Positions 1 through 5,678 of a DNA stretch of 8,696 bases are shown one piece after another (the first letter of the stretch is position 1; every line of letters starts with the position of its first letter). The notes under the pieces were generated by a model. It saw only the letters and a list, made by a program, of their open reading frames with translations, made no database searches and was not told the DNA's origin. This stretch comes from Candidatus Pacearchaeota archaeon (lineage in GTDB: Archaea; Nanobdellota; Nanobdellia; Pacearchaeales; GW2011-AR1): the NCBI GenBank assembly GCA_016181905.1, contig JACOYM010000091.1, forward strand, positions 1-8,696. Reading direction: 5' to 3'. Position numbers and translations under genes: made by a program.

Positions 1-41
1 AAAGAGGAAATATCAATGTCGTTGAGTATAATTAGAGGCAT
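1..41 (-). CDS. Possible 5' end of a leftward gene (partial, cut by window edge)
   Basis: On the minus strand an ATG at 41-39 opens a frame reading MPLIILNDIDISS that runs off the left edge without a stop. The hydrophobic, protein-like start and the head-to-head arrangement with disA suggest a real divergent gene. A minus-strand AT-rich box (TTTAAAA, about 67-74) lies roughly 29 bp upstream of this ATG, close to the leaderless spacing seen for other genes here. Only 13 residues are visible, so no family can be named and chance remains possible. Confidence 0.3.
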   Translation of the reverse strand, partial: MPLIILNDIDISS

Positions 42-48
42 CAAAAGA

Positions 49-55
49 TTTAAAT
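49..55 (+). promoter_or_regulatory. TATA box of disA, leaderless spacing
   Basis: TTTAAAT preceded by a purine-rich BRE-like AAAAGA. Its centre is 26 bp upstream of the disA ATG (78), so transcription should begin at or next to the start codon and the mRNA would be leaderless. The box lies inside the 10-bp palindrome GATTTAAATC (47-56), so it could also be read leftward, although it is only 6 bp from the leftward ATG at 41. Confidence 0.55.
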
Positions 56-77
56 CCACCGCTATTTTTTAAATTAC

Positions 78-1274
78 ATGGAAAAAGAACAGGCTATTTC
101 TAAGGAAGAAGAGAAAAAAGCGATTAAAGAGAATGAAGAGGGCAGTATAAATGCGAATAACAAGGATGATAGCAAAGAGGAAGAAAAAAAGGAAAAGGAA
201 GATGAAAAGGAAAAAACTTCCAAACACAAAAAGGGCAAGGATGAGAAGAGGAAAACAATATTAGACATGATAAAATTTGTTGTTCCAGGCACTTCTTTGA
301 GAAATGCTGTAATTAACATTGTTAAGGGGGGCCATGGCGCGCTGATTGTTCTCGGCTCTTCTAAGATGCAAGAGCTTTTTGAAGGCGGCTTCAGGGTAAA
401 TTGCAGGTTTACAGAGCAGAGGCTTACAGAGCTTAGCAAAATGGATGGCGCTATAATCTTATCTGATGACTTGAAGAGAATACTTTACGCAAATACGCTT
501 CTTATCCCAAGCACAGAGATTGCAACGGATGAAACAGGAACCAGGCATAAGGCTGCTGAAAGGACGGCGAAACAGGCAGAGACATTTGTTATTGCCATAT
601 CAGAGAGGAGGAAGCAGACGACTTTATACTACAAGGACCAGAGGCATGTTTTGAAGGACTCAGACGAGATTTTGAGAAGAGCGACAGAAACCTTGCAGAT
701 ACTTGAAAAAGAAAGGGATGTTTTTGAGAACCTTATGAATAATTTCAATATACTTGAGATAACAAATCTTGTTTATGCAAGGGATGTTTGTTCTTTGCTG
801 CAGAAGATAGAGGTCATTATCAGGATGGAGAAGGTGATAAAAAGATACCTGCTTGAGATGGGCAATGAAGGCATTATTGTAAAGATGCGCCTGAAGGAGC
901 TTGTTAAGAATATTGAGAAGGAAGGAGGGATATTGCTGAAGGATTATGCGCCCTCAAATCAAAAGAGGCTTAATACTATTTTGTCGCACTTGAATTATGA
1001 AGGGCTTCTTGATATTGAAACACTCTCGCGCTTGTTGTTTGAGATGCATCCTGATGACACAATAGCCCCAAGGGGATACAGGATGCTAAACAAGACAAAT
1101 CTTGCTAAAGGAGAGCTGAAAAATATAATAAATTATTTTGGAAATCTTAACCTGATATTGAATGCAAACCTGCAGCAGCTAAAAGAGGCGCTGAAAAGCG
1201 AGAAAAGGGCAGAGACATTGCAGAAAGAGCTGTCTTCTGTCAAGGAACAACTGCTTACCGGGAGGAAAATCTGA
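78..1274 (+). CDS. disA: DisA-type diadenylate cyclase (c-di-AMP synthase)
   Basis: Condenses two ATP into the second messenger c-di-AMP. Residues 1-60 are a Lys/Glu-rich, probably disordered extension not usual for the family. The DAC domain spans about 65-190: GALIVLG at 87-93, the DGA motif at 123-125 and GTRHKAAER at 154-162, where family RHR is RHK. The helical spine (about 195-285, containing LLEMGNEG) and the C-terminal region with APRGYRMLNK (330-339) follow the bacterial DisA plan. This makes it a full-length DisA rather than the single-domain DacZ type known from haloarchaea. In bacteria DisA is an octamer that scans DNA through C-terminal helix-hairpin-helix domains. Here that last segment has no glycine from 356 to 394, so the hairpin looks degenerate. 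The ATG at 78 is supported by a TATA box at leaderless spacing. Its stop is one base before the ATG of the phosphoesterase gene, so the two are surely co-transcribed. Family assignment is firm; DNA scanning is doubtful. Confidence 0.93.
   Translation: MEKEQAISKEEEKKAIKENEEGSINANNKDDSKEEEKKEKEDEKEKTSKHKKGKDEKRKTILDMIKFVVPGTSLRNAVINIVKGGHGALIVLGSSKMQELFEGGFRVNCRFTEQRLTELSKMDGAIILSDDLKRILYANTLLIPSTEIATDETGTRHKAAERTAKQAETFVIAISERRKQTTLYYKDQRHVLKDSDEILRRATETLQILEKERDVFENLMNNFNILEITNLVYARDVCSLLQKIEVIIRMEKVIKRYLLEMGNEGIIVKMRLKELVKNIEKEGGILLKDYAPSNQKRLNTILSHLNYEGLLDIETLSRLLFEMHPDDTIAPRGYRMLNKTNLAKGELKNIINYFGNLNLILNANLQQLKEALKSEKRAETLQKELSSVKEQLLTGRKI
1261..1265 (+). promoter_or_regulatory. Shine-Dalgarno site for the internal operon gene
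   Basis: GGAGG lies within the last codons of disA, 10 bases before the ATG at 1276. It supports that start for the second gene of the operon, in contrast to the apparently leaderless first gene. Confidence 0.6.
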
Positions 1275-1275
1275 G

Positions 1276-2355
1276 ATGCTGTCTGCTGCCCAGAGTGAAA
1301 AGATGGTTGAGCATTTAGAAAAAGCGCAGAATCCTCTTTTCTTTTTTGATAATGATATTGATGGATTGGCATCTTTCTTGATTTTGAGAAGATATGCCAA
1401 CAGAGGCAAGGGGGTGGCAATAAAGTCATTTCCTGAGCTAGATGCAAGTTATGCAAGGAAGATTAATGAATTGAATGCTGATTATGTTTTTGTGCTGGAC
1501 AAGCCGAGGATTGATGAGGGGTTCCTGAAAGAAGCATTAAGGATGAATATCCCGGTTGTGTGGCTTGACCATCATAATATAGATAATGACCATGGCAATG
1601 AAAAGATATATGAAGCCCTTGAAAAAGCATATGAGAATCTTTATATCTATAATCCCGCAAGGGACAATATTGAGCAGTCAGAGCCTGTGTCATACCTAGC
1701 ATATAAGGTAACTAAAAGAAAGGAGGACATGTGGGTTTCTATGATGGGCTGCATTAGTGACGGATTTATGCCAGAATTTGCCGGCGAGTTCAAAAAACAA
1801 TACCCTGATTTATGGGGGGATGTGAAGACAGCTTTTCAGGGCATTTATGGGACAGAGTTTGGCAGGATTATAATAATGCTGAGCTTTGCGCTTAAAGACA
1901 GGACAAGCGAGGTCGTAAAGACACTTAAATTTTTGATTAATGCAAAATCACCTTATGATATAAGGGAGGAGAATAATAATACATATCACATAATAAACAG
2001 GTATGAGCAGATAAACAAGAAGTATCAGGTTCTTTTGGGAAAGGCAAAAATAATAGGGCAGGAACATTCCAATCTGCTTTATTTTCAGTATGGCGGGGAT
2101 TTCAGCTTAAGCGCAGACATTGCGAATGAGCTGTTTTACAGGTTTCCAGGCAAGGTTATTGTTGTTGCGTATATAAAAGGCACAAATGCAAACGTTTCCC
2201 TTAGGGGAAATATAGATATCAGAAAACTGACATTGAATGCAATAAAGGGCATAGAAGGCGCCACAGGGGGCGGGCATGAGCATGCCTGTGGGGCAAAGAT
2301 ACCTGTTGAGGAGCTGCTTAAGTTCAGGAATAATTTGGAGAAGGCGATTAAATAG
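1276..2355 (+). CDS. DHH/DHHA1 phosphoesterase, likely c-di-AMP or short-oligonucleotide hydrolase
   Basis: A two-domain, Mn-dependent phosphoesterase of 359 residues, predicted cytosolic with no membrane segment. The DHH domain shows DNDIDG (25-30), VLDKP (73-77), the signature DHH (98-100) in WLDHHN, and GCISDG (158-163) carrying the fourth metal-binding Asp. The DHHA1 domain ends in GGGHEHACGA (331-340), the substrate-binding glycine-rich loop. The family includes c-di-AMP phosphodiesterases (GdpP, DhhP/Pde2), nano-RNase NrnA, and RecJ/GAN exonucleases. There is no PAS, GGDEF or OB domain, so it resembles stand-alone DhhP/NrnA-like enzymes. It follows disA with one base between stop and ATG, which favours c-di-AMP or pApA as substrate; that is inference from context. 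An archaeal RecJ-like nuclease acting on RNA or DNA ends is the main alternative. Its 3' end overlaps the convergent secreted-protein gene by 8 bp. Confidence 0.88.
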   Translation: MLSAAQSEKMVEHLEKAQNPLFFFDNDIDGLASFLILRRYANRGKGVAIKSFPELDASYARKINELNADYVFVLDKPRIDEGFLKEALRMNIPVVWLDHHNIDNDHGNEKIYEALEKAYENLYIYNPARDNIEQSEPVSYLAYKVTKRKEDMWVSMMGCISDGFMPEFAGEFKKQYPDLWGDVKTAFQGIYGTEFGRIIIMLSFALKDRTSEVVKTLKFLINAKSPYDIREENNNTYHIINRYEQINKKYQVLLGKAKIIGQEHSNLLYFQYGGDFSLSADIANELFYRFPGKVIVVAYIKGTNANVSLRGNIDIRKLTLNAIKGIEGATGGGHEHACGAKIPVEELLKFRNNLEKAIK

Positions 2356-2716
2356 TTGAGTTTGAGCTTGTTTGGTTAATGCAAGCGCCGTTGCTGCATC
2401 CAGCAGGGCATTTATACACCTTTGTTGCCATGTTGTTTTTCAGGCAGTATCTTTCAATGATATTTTTTGAATTTCCAGAGCACGAATCTGCATAAGCCTT
2501 GCAGCTAAGCCTGTTGCACATAGTTAAATTGCCTAAAACATTATAATTTAACCCGCCATCAGAGTCTGTGCAGTTATTTCTATTTATGGGGAAAGCCGCC
2601 TTTCCCGTAATCTTGTCAAAGAATTCCCTGAATGAAAAGGCAGAGGTAAATGCAAGGGAGAAAAATGATGCTGTAATAATTGCAACAAAAAATAAAGCGA
2701 GTGTTCTTTTGTTCAT
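2348..2716 (-). CDS. Secreted cysteine-rich protein with DPANN-type CTDSDGG/CPAGCSNGAC module
   Basis: A 122-residue protein. Residues 1-27 form a signal peptide or N-terminal anchor (MNKRT followed by a long hydrophobic run), then FFDKITGKAAF. An ITGKA/ITGNA-like motif just after the leader is, from memory, frequent in DPANN exported proteins. The mature part holds CTDSDGG, a middle Cys cluster, and CPAGCSNGAC near the end, implying several disulfides outside the cell. Four N-glycosylation sequons are visible (NCT, NLT, NQT, NST). I chose the ATG at 2716 over one 31 codons upstream because it follows GAGG, because a TATA box lies 26 bp upstream, and because the signal peptide then begins at residue 1. 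Such modules are often repeated in larger surface proteins; here there is a single copy. Function unknown; attachment or cell-surface structure is a guess. Confidence 0.8.
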   Translation of the reverse strand: MNKRTLALFFVAIITASFFSLAFTSAFSFREFFDKITGKAAFPINRNNCTDSDGGLNYNVLGNLTMCNRLSCKAYADSCSGNSKNIIERYCLKNNMATKVYKCPAGCSNGACINQTSSNSTI

Positions 2717-2737
2717 ATTAACCTCTTTTTTAATGTA

Positions 2738-2746
2738 TTTATATAA
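2738..2746 (-). promoter_or_regulatory. TATA box for the secreted-protein gene
   Basis: On the minus strand this reads TTATATAAA, centred 26 bp upstream of the ATG at 2716, the same spacing as the other leaderless genes here. A second box, TTTATAA (minus strand, 2757-2763), could instead give a leader of about 18 nt that includes the GAGG ribosome-binding site, so the exact start point is uncertain. Confidence 0.5.
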
Positions 2747-2809
2747 CAAAACAAGCTTATAAATTCTTGCAAATATCGACAGAAACTGCAGAATTATAAT
2801 TAATATCAA

Positions 2810-2874
2810 AAAAACCTTCTCGTCTTACCACTAAAGTGTGTGGTTTGTTCGTGGGGTTTGTTCGTGGGGTTTTT
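2810..2874. repeat. 13-bp tandem repeat inside a short inverted repeat
   Basis: Two perfect, adjacent copies of GGTTTGTTCGTGG occupy 2842-2854 and 2855-2867, and GGTTTTT begins what looks like a third. The block is bounded by AAAAACC (2810-2816) and its complement GGTTTTT (2868-2874). It lies between two divergent promoters and encodes nothing convincing. Role unknown: protein-binding site, mobile-element scar, or 5' part of a non-coding RNA. Confidence 0.6.
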
Positions 2875-2881
2875 AGGATGC

Positions 2882-2946
2882 TCAGAAAAATCTGATAGTT
2901 GCTTTGCAACTATCTGCTGTCTAAAGACAGCAGTTTATTTTTCTGA
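2882..2946. ncRNA. Perfect three-stem foldable element, candidate small RNA
   Basis: Three nested perfect pairings fill 65 bases. The outer stem is TCAGAAAAAT (2882-2891) with ATTTTTCTGA (2937-2946), 10 bp. Hairpin one is GATAGTTGC (2894-2902) with GCAACTATC (2906-2914), 9 bp, loop TTT. Hairpin two is TGCTGTC (2915-2921) with GACAGCA (2926-2932), 7 bp, loop TAAA. The fold is a three-way junction with almost no unpaired bases. It sits upstream of the TATA boxes of both flanking genes, so it should be in neither mRNA. Read rightward, it has an AT-rich TATA-like run near 2792-2805 and a T-rich tail at 2934-2942 that could terminate transcription. A DNA element such as a small inverted-repeat transposon relic is the alternative. 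The pairing is certain; transcription is inferred. Confidence 0.45.
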
Positions 2947-2978
2947 CATTATAACCGCCAAAAACACCTATAATAAAA

Positions 2979-2985
2979 TATAAAA
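2979..2985 (+). promoter_or_regulatory. TATA box of the DNA ligase gene
   Basis: TATAAAA in an A-rich context, centred about 51 bp upstream of the ligase ATG. This predicts a transcript start near 3008 and a leader of about 25 nt, consistent with a usable GGTG ribosome-binding site at 3022-3025. This gene therefore looks leadered, unlike disA. Confidence 0.5.
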
Positions 2986-3032
2986 GCCTTATTTATCTAA
3001 TGTTATTGTAAAAAAAGGTTTGGTGTTTAAAA

Positions 3033-4733
3033 ATGCTGTATTCAGAATTGGCGGGGTTTTATGAAAGGCTTGAGAAGACAAGCAAAAGGCTTGAGAAAAC
3101 AGAGATTCTTTCAGAGTTGCTGCAAAATCTGAAGCACGAGAAGGACAAATCAATTATTTACCTGGTTAAGGGAAGGATTTTTCCTGATTATGACAGCAGG
3201 GAGATGGGCATTTCCTCGCAGCTGGCAATAAAGTCTATTTCAAAGGCTATGGGCATTTCTGCGGGTGAGATAGTAAAAAAATGGAAATCTATCGGGGATT
3301 TAGGAAAAGTCGCAGAGGATATTACAGCAAAAAAGAAACAGGCAACATTGTCAGGGGGGACAAGGCTTACAACAGAAAAGGTTCTGGAGAATTTAAAAAA
3401 ACTGCCCGGGATGCAGGGCAAGGGGGCAGTTGAAAAAAAGATTTCCCTGATTGCAGAGCTTTTATCGACAGCTTCTCCTTTAGAGGCGAGGTATATCGTG
3501 AGAACACTGCTTGGCGATTTGAGGGTTGGGGCAGGGGAGGGTGTTTTAAGAGACGCGATTGTATGGGCATGCTTAAATAAAGAGGAAAAGGAAAATTATG
3601 TTTTGGTTCAGGAGGCTTATGATAAGGCAACAGATTTTGCCCTTGTTTTTGAGCAGGCATGCCGAGGGAGAGAAGCATTGCAGGAAACAGAGCTGGCTCC
3701 TGGCAGGCCTGTAAAGGTCATGCTTTTCTTGAAGGTTAAGGACATAAAAGAGGCATTTGAGACTGTTGGCAAGCCTCTGGCTGCTGAAATGAAATATGAT
3801 GGGTTCAGAATGCTGATAAACAAGGACGAGAATGGGCAGATTAGGATATTCACAAGAAGGCTGGATGATGTTACAAAGCAATTTCCTGAGGTTAAAGAAT
3901 ACACAAAGAGATATGTTAAAGCAGACAGCTTTATTCTTGACGGGGAGGCTGTTGGATTTAATGCTAAAACAAGGAGGTATATGCCATTTCAGGAAATATC
4001 GCAGAGGATAAGGAGAAAATATGACATTGAAAAGATGGCCAAGGAGCTGCCTATTGAAATAAACATCTTTGATATTCTTTATTATAATGGAAAAAGCCTG
4101 ATTAAAGAGCCGTTTAAAAGCAGGAGGGAAATTCTTGAGAAGATTGTGAAAGGAAAAAGATGGCAGCTTGTCCTGGCTGAGCAGATAATAAGCGGCAAAG
4201 AGGAAGAGATTGAAAAGTTCTATAAAAAAGCCCTTGCCGAAGGGGAGGAGGGAATTATGCTGAAAAAACTTGATGCTCCTTACAAGCCTGGCGCAAGGGT
4301 CGGGTATGGCGTTAAGCTGAAGCCCGAGGAAAATGATTTTGACCTTGTGATTGTTAAGGCAGAATATGGAACAGGCAAGAGGGCAGGCTGGCTGACAAGC
4401 TATACAGTTGCATGCCAGCAAGATGGAAAACTGCTTGAGACAGGAAAGGTGTCAACAGGGCTGAAGGAGAAGGAAGAGGAAGGGTTAAGTTTCATGGAGA
4501 TAACAAAGAAACTGAAGCCTTTGATAACAGGCGAGAAAGGCAGGGAAGTTTCTGTGAAGCCCGAGCTTGTTGTTACAGTCACATACCAGAATATACAAAA
4601 ATCCCCAACATACAGCTCAGGGTATGCATTAAGGTTTCCAAGATTTACAAGGCTGAGGCCTGACAGAAGCGCCAGGGATATTGCATTCTTAAGCGAGGTT
4701 GAAAAAGAGGCCAAGAGACAGGTCAGGAAATAG
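3033..4733 (+). CDS. lig: ATP-dependent DNA ligase
   Basis: Seals nicks in DNA during replication and repair using ATP through an enzyme-AMP intermediate. At 566 residues it has the usual archaeal replicative ligase length and three-domain plan. The N-terminal DNA-binding domain (1-220) contains RLEKTEILSELL, MGISSQLAIKSISKAMG and GDLRVGAGEGVLRDA. In the nucleotidyltransferase domain, motif I is KYDGFR (254-259) with Lys254 the adenylated residue. Motif III is LDGEA (302-306), motif IIIa is around INIFDILYYNG (343-353), motif IV is EGIML (406-410) and motif V is VKLKP (427-431). The C-terminal OB domain ends with RFPRFTRLRPD (534-544), the motif VI region. All catalytic motifs are intact. The ATG at 3033 has GGTG seven bases upstream and matches the family N-terminus. 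It appears to be a single-gene transcript. Confidence 0.97.
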   Translation: MLYSELAGFYERLEKTSKRLEKTEILSELLQNLKHEKDKSIIYLVKGRIFPDYDSREMGISSQLAIKSISKAMGISAGEIVKKWKSIGDLGKVAEDITAKKKQATLSGGTRLTTEKVLENLKKLPGMQGKGAVEKKISLIAELLSTASPLEARYIVRTLLGDLRVGAGEGVLRDAIVWACLNKEEKENYVLVQEAYDKATDFALVFEQACRGREALQETELAPGRPVKVMLFLKVKDIKEAFETVGKPLAAEMKYDGFRMLINKDENGQIRIFTRRLDDVTKQFPEVKEYTKRYVKADSFILDGEAVGFNAKTRRYMPFQEISQRIRRKYDIEKMAKELPIEINIFDILYYNGKSLIKEPFKSRREILEKIVKGKRWQLVLAEQIISGKEEEIEKFYKKALAEGEEGIMLKKLDAPYKPGARVGYGVKLKPEENDFDLVIVKAEYGTGKRAGWLTSYTVACQQDGKLLETGKVSTGLKEKEEEGLSFMEITKKLKPLITGEKGREVSVKPELVVTVTYQNIQKSPTYSSGYALRFPRFTRLRPDRSARDIAFLSEVEKEAKRQVRK

Positions 4734-4834
4734 AAACAGACAACTTATCTAAGAAGCAGACAGGAAGTTTCAAGGCAGAATGAGTTACTGCTTAAAGCTT
4801 TGGTTTACAATTTGTGTATTATTGGGAGATATTT
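4734..4834. other. Gap downstream of ligase; no gene seen
   Basis: About 100 bases with no convincing coding frame. It holds a weak hairpin (GCAG/CTGC around 4775-4791) and AT-rich runs (TTAAA at 4792-4796, TTTACAA near 4804-4810) that could be promoter elements for the micro-ORF and HEPN gene. It marks the change from the GC-richer ligase to very AT-rich sequence. Confidence 0.4.
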
Positions 4835-4963
4835 TTGATTAATAGGAAGATAATTAAATCTGACTTCTCTATAAAAATAATGATAGACAAGCAGAAATTA
4901 AAAATAAATCAAGAGTCTTTTGAGAGCCTAAGAAAAAGTAACCCTCAGTTAGATTTATTGTGA
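4835..4963 (+). CDS. Micro-ORF of about 42 residues, upstream partner of the HEPN gene
   Basis: From TTG at 4835, preceded six bases earlier by GGGAG, the frame encodes 42 residues: a basic start, a strand-like DFSIKIMID, then a charged helix ending LRKSNPQLDLL. Codon use (ATA, AGG, AAA, AGA) matches the surrounding genes. The TGA is seven bases before the ATG of the HEPN protein, a typical co-transcribed arrangement. The start is uncertain: GTG at 4814 would add seven residues, and ATG at 4880, with TTAAAT about 25 bp upstream, would give only 27. I do not recognise the sequence. Its position would suit a small antitoxin or leader peptide, but no DNA-binding fold is evident, and chance is not excluded. 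Confidence 0.38.
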   Translation: MINRKIIKSDFSIKIMIDKQKLKINQESFESLRKSNPQLDLL

Positions 4964-4970
4964 TTGTAAT

Positions 4971-5459
4971 ATGAGACCAACAAAAGATATGCTTTATAAT
5001 GTTATTACAAATACTATCTTATTGGATAACCTGTTAGATGAGATAATAAGAAATTCCTTTGGTCTTGAAATAGAGTGGGATAACGAAAGTAATAGCATAA
5101 TTAATAGTTTGATAATAGAAAGATTTGATAGATTTTTTTTGCAGGATATGGGTGCTTCAAGTAAAATGAATCTTTTAAAAGAAATTATCAAAGAAGATTA
5201 TGAAGAAAAGATAACTTTGCCAAAAGATTTTGATAATAAGGTAATCCGATTCTATAAAATTAGGAATATATTTGCGCATAGCCTATACCCAAAACATGTT
5301 GATAAAAGAGAAATGCCAAATTTACTACCAAATAACGCAACTTGGGAAGATTTACATAAAGAACATTCAAATATATTCAAAGAGATAAATAACTTTTTGA
5401 TAAAGAATCTTTATATCAAAATTACTACAAGTAATGGTTCTATTAAATTTCTAAAATAA
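4971..5459 (+). CDS. HEPN-like domain protein, possible RNase
   Basis: A soluble, mostly helical protein of 162 residues. Residues 93-104 (RFYKIRNIFAHS) contain R98-N-I-F-A-H103, matching the R-x4-6-H catalytic motif of HEPN ribonucleases and the conserved helix of DUF4145-like relatives. The region before it is a set of amphipathic helices (about 5-30, 40-58, 64-78), as expected for the HEPN bundle, and a helix with an amphipathic tail follows (about 124-150). HEPN proteins act as RNA-cleaving toxins or in abortive defence, or as non-catalytic partners. No nucleotidyltransferase partner is seen; the only close neighbour is the micro-ORF seven bases upstream. The gene is much more AT-rich than the ligase and tbp around it, suggesting acquisition. 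HEPN membership rests on one motif and helicity, so moderate confidence. Confidence 0.6.
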   Translation: MRPTKDMLYNVITNTILLDNLLDEIIRNSFGLEIEWDNESNSIINSLIIERFDRFFLQDMGASSKMNLLKEIIKEDYEEKITLPKDFDNKVIRFYKIRNIFAHSLYPKHVDKREMPNLLPNNATWEDLHKEHSNIFKEINNFLIKNLYIKITTSNGSIKFLK

Positions 5460-5481
5460 CTAATAAATCTGTGTAAAAAGT

Positions 5482-5560
5482 ATCCACATTAGCTTAAAAG
5501 TAGAATAAATTCATTTGTGGACATTGCATTTTATTTGTGGACATCAGTCAATATGTGGAC
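5482..5560. promoter_or_regulatory. Array of TGTGGAC sites upstream of tbp
   Basis: Three same-strand copies of TGTGGAC start at 5516, 5536 and 5554. The first two share the 12-mer ATTTGTGGACAT exactly 20 bp apart; the third is 18 bp further on. A fourth, inverted copy (ATCCACA) lies at 5482-5488. TGTGGACA is an imperfect dyad (TGT-GG-ACA), as in many regulator half-site pairs. The spacing of about two helical turns would put the sites on one DNA face. The array is 60-140 bp upstream of the candidate tbp TATA boxes and downstream of the HEPN gene, so an operator for tbp is the likeliest role. Confidence 0.45.
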
Positions 5561-5611
5561 TATCTTAAAGCAAAATCGCCCTTTTAAGCGCATTTCTTCC
5601 CGTCGGCAAAA

Positions 5612-5645
5612 ACCGAAAGCTTTAAAAAGGAAGTGTATTTATAAA
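5612..5645 (+). promoter_or_regulatory. Promoter region of tbp (two candidate TATA boxes)
   Basis: CGAAAGCTTTAAAAAGG (about 5614-5630) has a BRE-like purine stretch next to TTTAAAA and looks like a strong archaeal promoter. A second box, TTTATAAA (5638-5645), would start transcription near 5667, 12 nt before the ATG. Because the product is TBP itself, either box allows autoregulation. Confidence 0.5.
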
Positions 5646-5678
5646 TCTTACTTATCTAAAATTACACACTTGCTCAAA

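Noticed and set aside
2717..2809. 31-residue N-terminal extension of the secreted protein
   Set aside because: It would bury the signal peptide, and it overlaps two TATA-like boxes and the GAGG site that serve the ATG at 2716.
2882..2948. H/ACA guide RNA (ACA follows the stem)
   Set aside because: Archaeal H/ACA RNAs are a single stem with an internal pocket and a kink-turn; this fold has two tight side hairpins and no pocket.
2962..3028. AAACACC/GGTGTTT pairing that would mask the ligase ribosome-binding site
   Set aside because: The upstream half lies before the predicted TATA box, so it should not be in the ligase mRNA.
3064..3097. 13-bp direct repeat AAAGGCTTGAGAA at the ligase start
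   Set aside because: It encodes the repeated RLEKT of the family's conserved N-terminal helix, so it is explained by protein sequence.
3573..4421. Long minus-strand open frame inside the ligase gene
   Set aside because: It is antisense to an intact, fully motif-bearing ligase; its Phe/Leu/Cys-rich product is typical of a shadow frame.
5517..5678. 54-codon upstream extension of the tbp frame
   Set aside because: It crosses the repeated TGTGGAC sites and both TATA boxes, has no similarity to TBP, and would make the protein abnormally long.
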